Assembly (NCBI GenBank): GCA_028583415.1 | Contig: CM053267.1 | Location: 23,568,478 to 23,632,477, forward strand | Reading direction: 5' to 3' | DNA from: Protea cynaroides | Lineage: Eukaryota > Streptophyta > Magnoliopsida > Proteales > Proteaceae | Length of the DNA stretch: 64,000 bases | Part shown: positions 63,758 to 64,000 of the stretch, one piece after another | How positions within the stretch are numbered: position 1 is the first letter of the stretch | Layout of the letters: every line of letters begins with the position of its first letter | Position numbers and translations under genes: made by a program | Notes under the pieces: model-generated | What the model saw: the letters and a program-made list of their open reading frames with translations, nothing else | The model's database searches: none | Told to the model about the DNA's origin: nothing

Positions 63758-63976
63758 GGATCCACATCCTCTCCTCCCAAAGGTTCAGGAGGAGGGGTGA
63801 CAACCAAGTTAGATGGCCAACACCTAGGGACCGGATCCATTCGAGCCGACAAACCAAGCCGACAAGAGAGTGTCGGCTCAGATGGAGGGCTTGAATTCAC
63901 CTGAGTCTCATGTGTCAACCATCTAACGAGGGTGCTGCCCCTCCTCCCAAACCTCTGAGAGGATAGGATTTGAATA
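63758..63976. mobile_element. GGATCC-type foldback MITE, copy 4
   Basis: GGATCCACATCCTCTCC to AGGATTTGAATAT. Arms GGAGGAGGGGTG / TGCCCCTCCTCC and GTTAGATGGCC / AACCATCTAAC, with AAGCCGACAAGAGAGTGTCGGCTC near the centre as in copy 1. Confidence 0.7.
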
Positions 63977-64000
63977 TATTGGATGAGGTGGTAGCCAGGG

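Overview
This window is repeat-dominated nuclear DNA from a flowering plant. The evidence is several lineages of plant LTR retrotransposon primed by initiator-Met tRNA (TGGTATCAGAGC sites), chromodomain Ty3/gypsy elements, Ty1/copia elements, MITE-like foldbacks, GT-AG intron signals, and fragments that look like plant API5 and (weakly) SnRK2 genes. The species cannot be named from sequence alone. No intact single-copy host gene is visible.

Layout. 1-1256 is the start of a Ty1/copia element with a broken gag. 1257-5036 is a minus-strand, Tekay/Del-like chromovirus fragment A (2.6 kb LTR plus integrase/chromodomain). 5062-10026 is a related plus-strand fragment B, truncated at both ends. 11296-23461 is a structurally complete Tekay/Del-like element C with 2.4 kb LTRs and a perfect CAACC target duplication. 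23467-28588 is unassigned repeat-like DNA with a striking 121-nt hairpin at 27090-27210. 28589-33532 is a minus-strand, non-coding LTR element (LARD-like) whose left LTR carries a 1.1 kb TIR insertion. 36913-44810 is a Reina/Galadriel-like chromovirus with a Tekay-type solo LTR (38754-41069) inserted in its protease. 45564-53505 is a degenerate Ty1/copia element holding a MULE-like element (45918-47640) near its leader and a Tekay-type solo LTR (50879-53287) in its own 3' LTR. 53511-64000 holds small gene-like relics (Transposase_24-like exons, an API5 5' end, a possible SnRK2 exon), a solo LTR of the LARD family, a ~170-bp tandem array and three of the four GGATCC-ended foldback MITEs.

The most unusual system is in the Tekay-like elements A, B, C and their solo LTRs. 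Each family has arrays of a short inverted-repeat word with a constant GGTCG...CGACC core and family-specific outer bases (CATACC in A, GGTGT in C, AGG or GTAG in B and the solo LTRs). The outer bases change on both arms together. In B and C the same word also fills the divergent promoter region between gag and an antisense gene. That gene (Transposase_32-like) has a conserved 5'-UTR intron and lies inside what looks like the leader intron of gag. The LTRs also carry a 134-nt exon-like ORF ending in a conserved CECxxCVF tail, and element C has a 69-nt intron-like segment with stop codons exactly between gag and pol. Together this suggests a self-regulating, splicing-dependent retrotransposon family in which a self-encoded factor may recognise a family-specific motif. 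That functional reading is inference; motifs, reading frames and splice signals are visible directly.

Most coding regions are dead. They carry in-frame stops and several changed catalytic residues, many of them explainable by C-to-T or G-to-A transitions.
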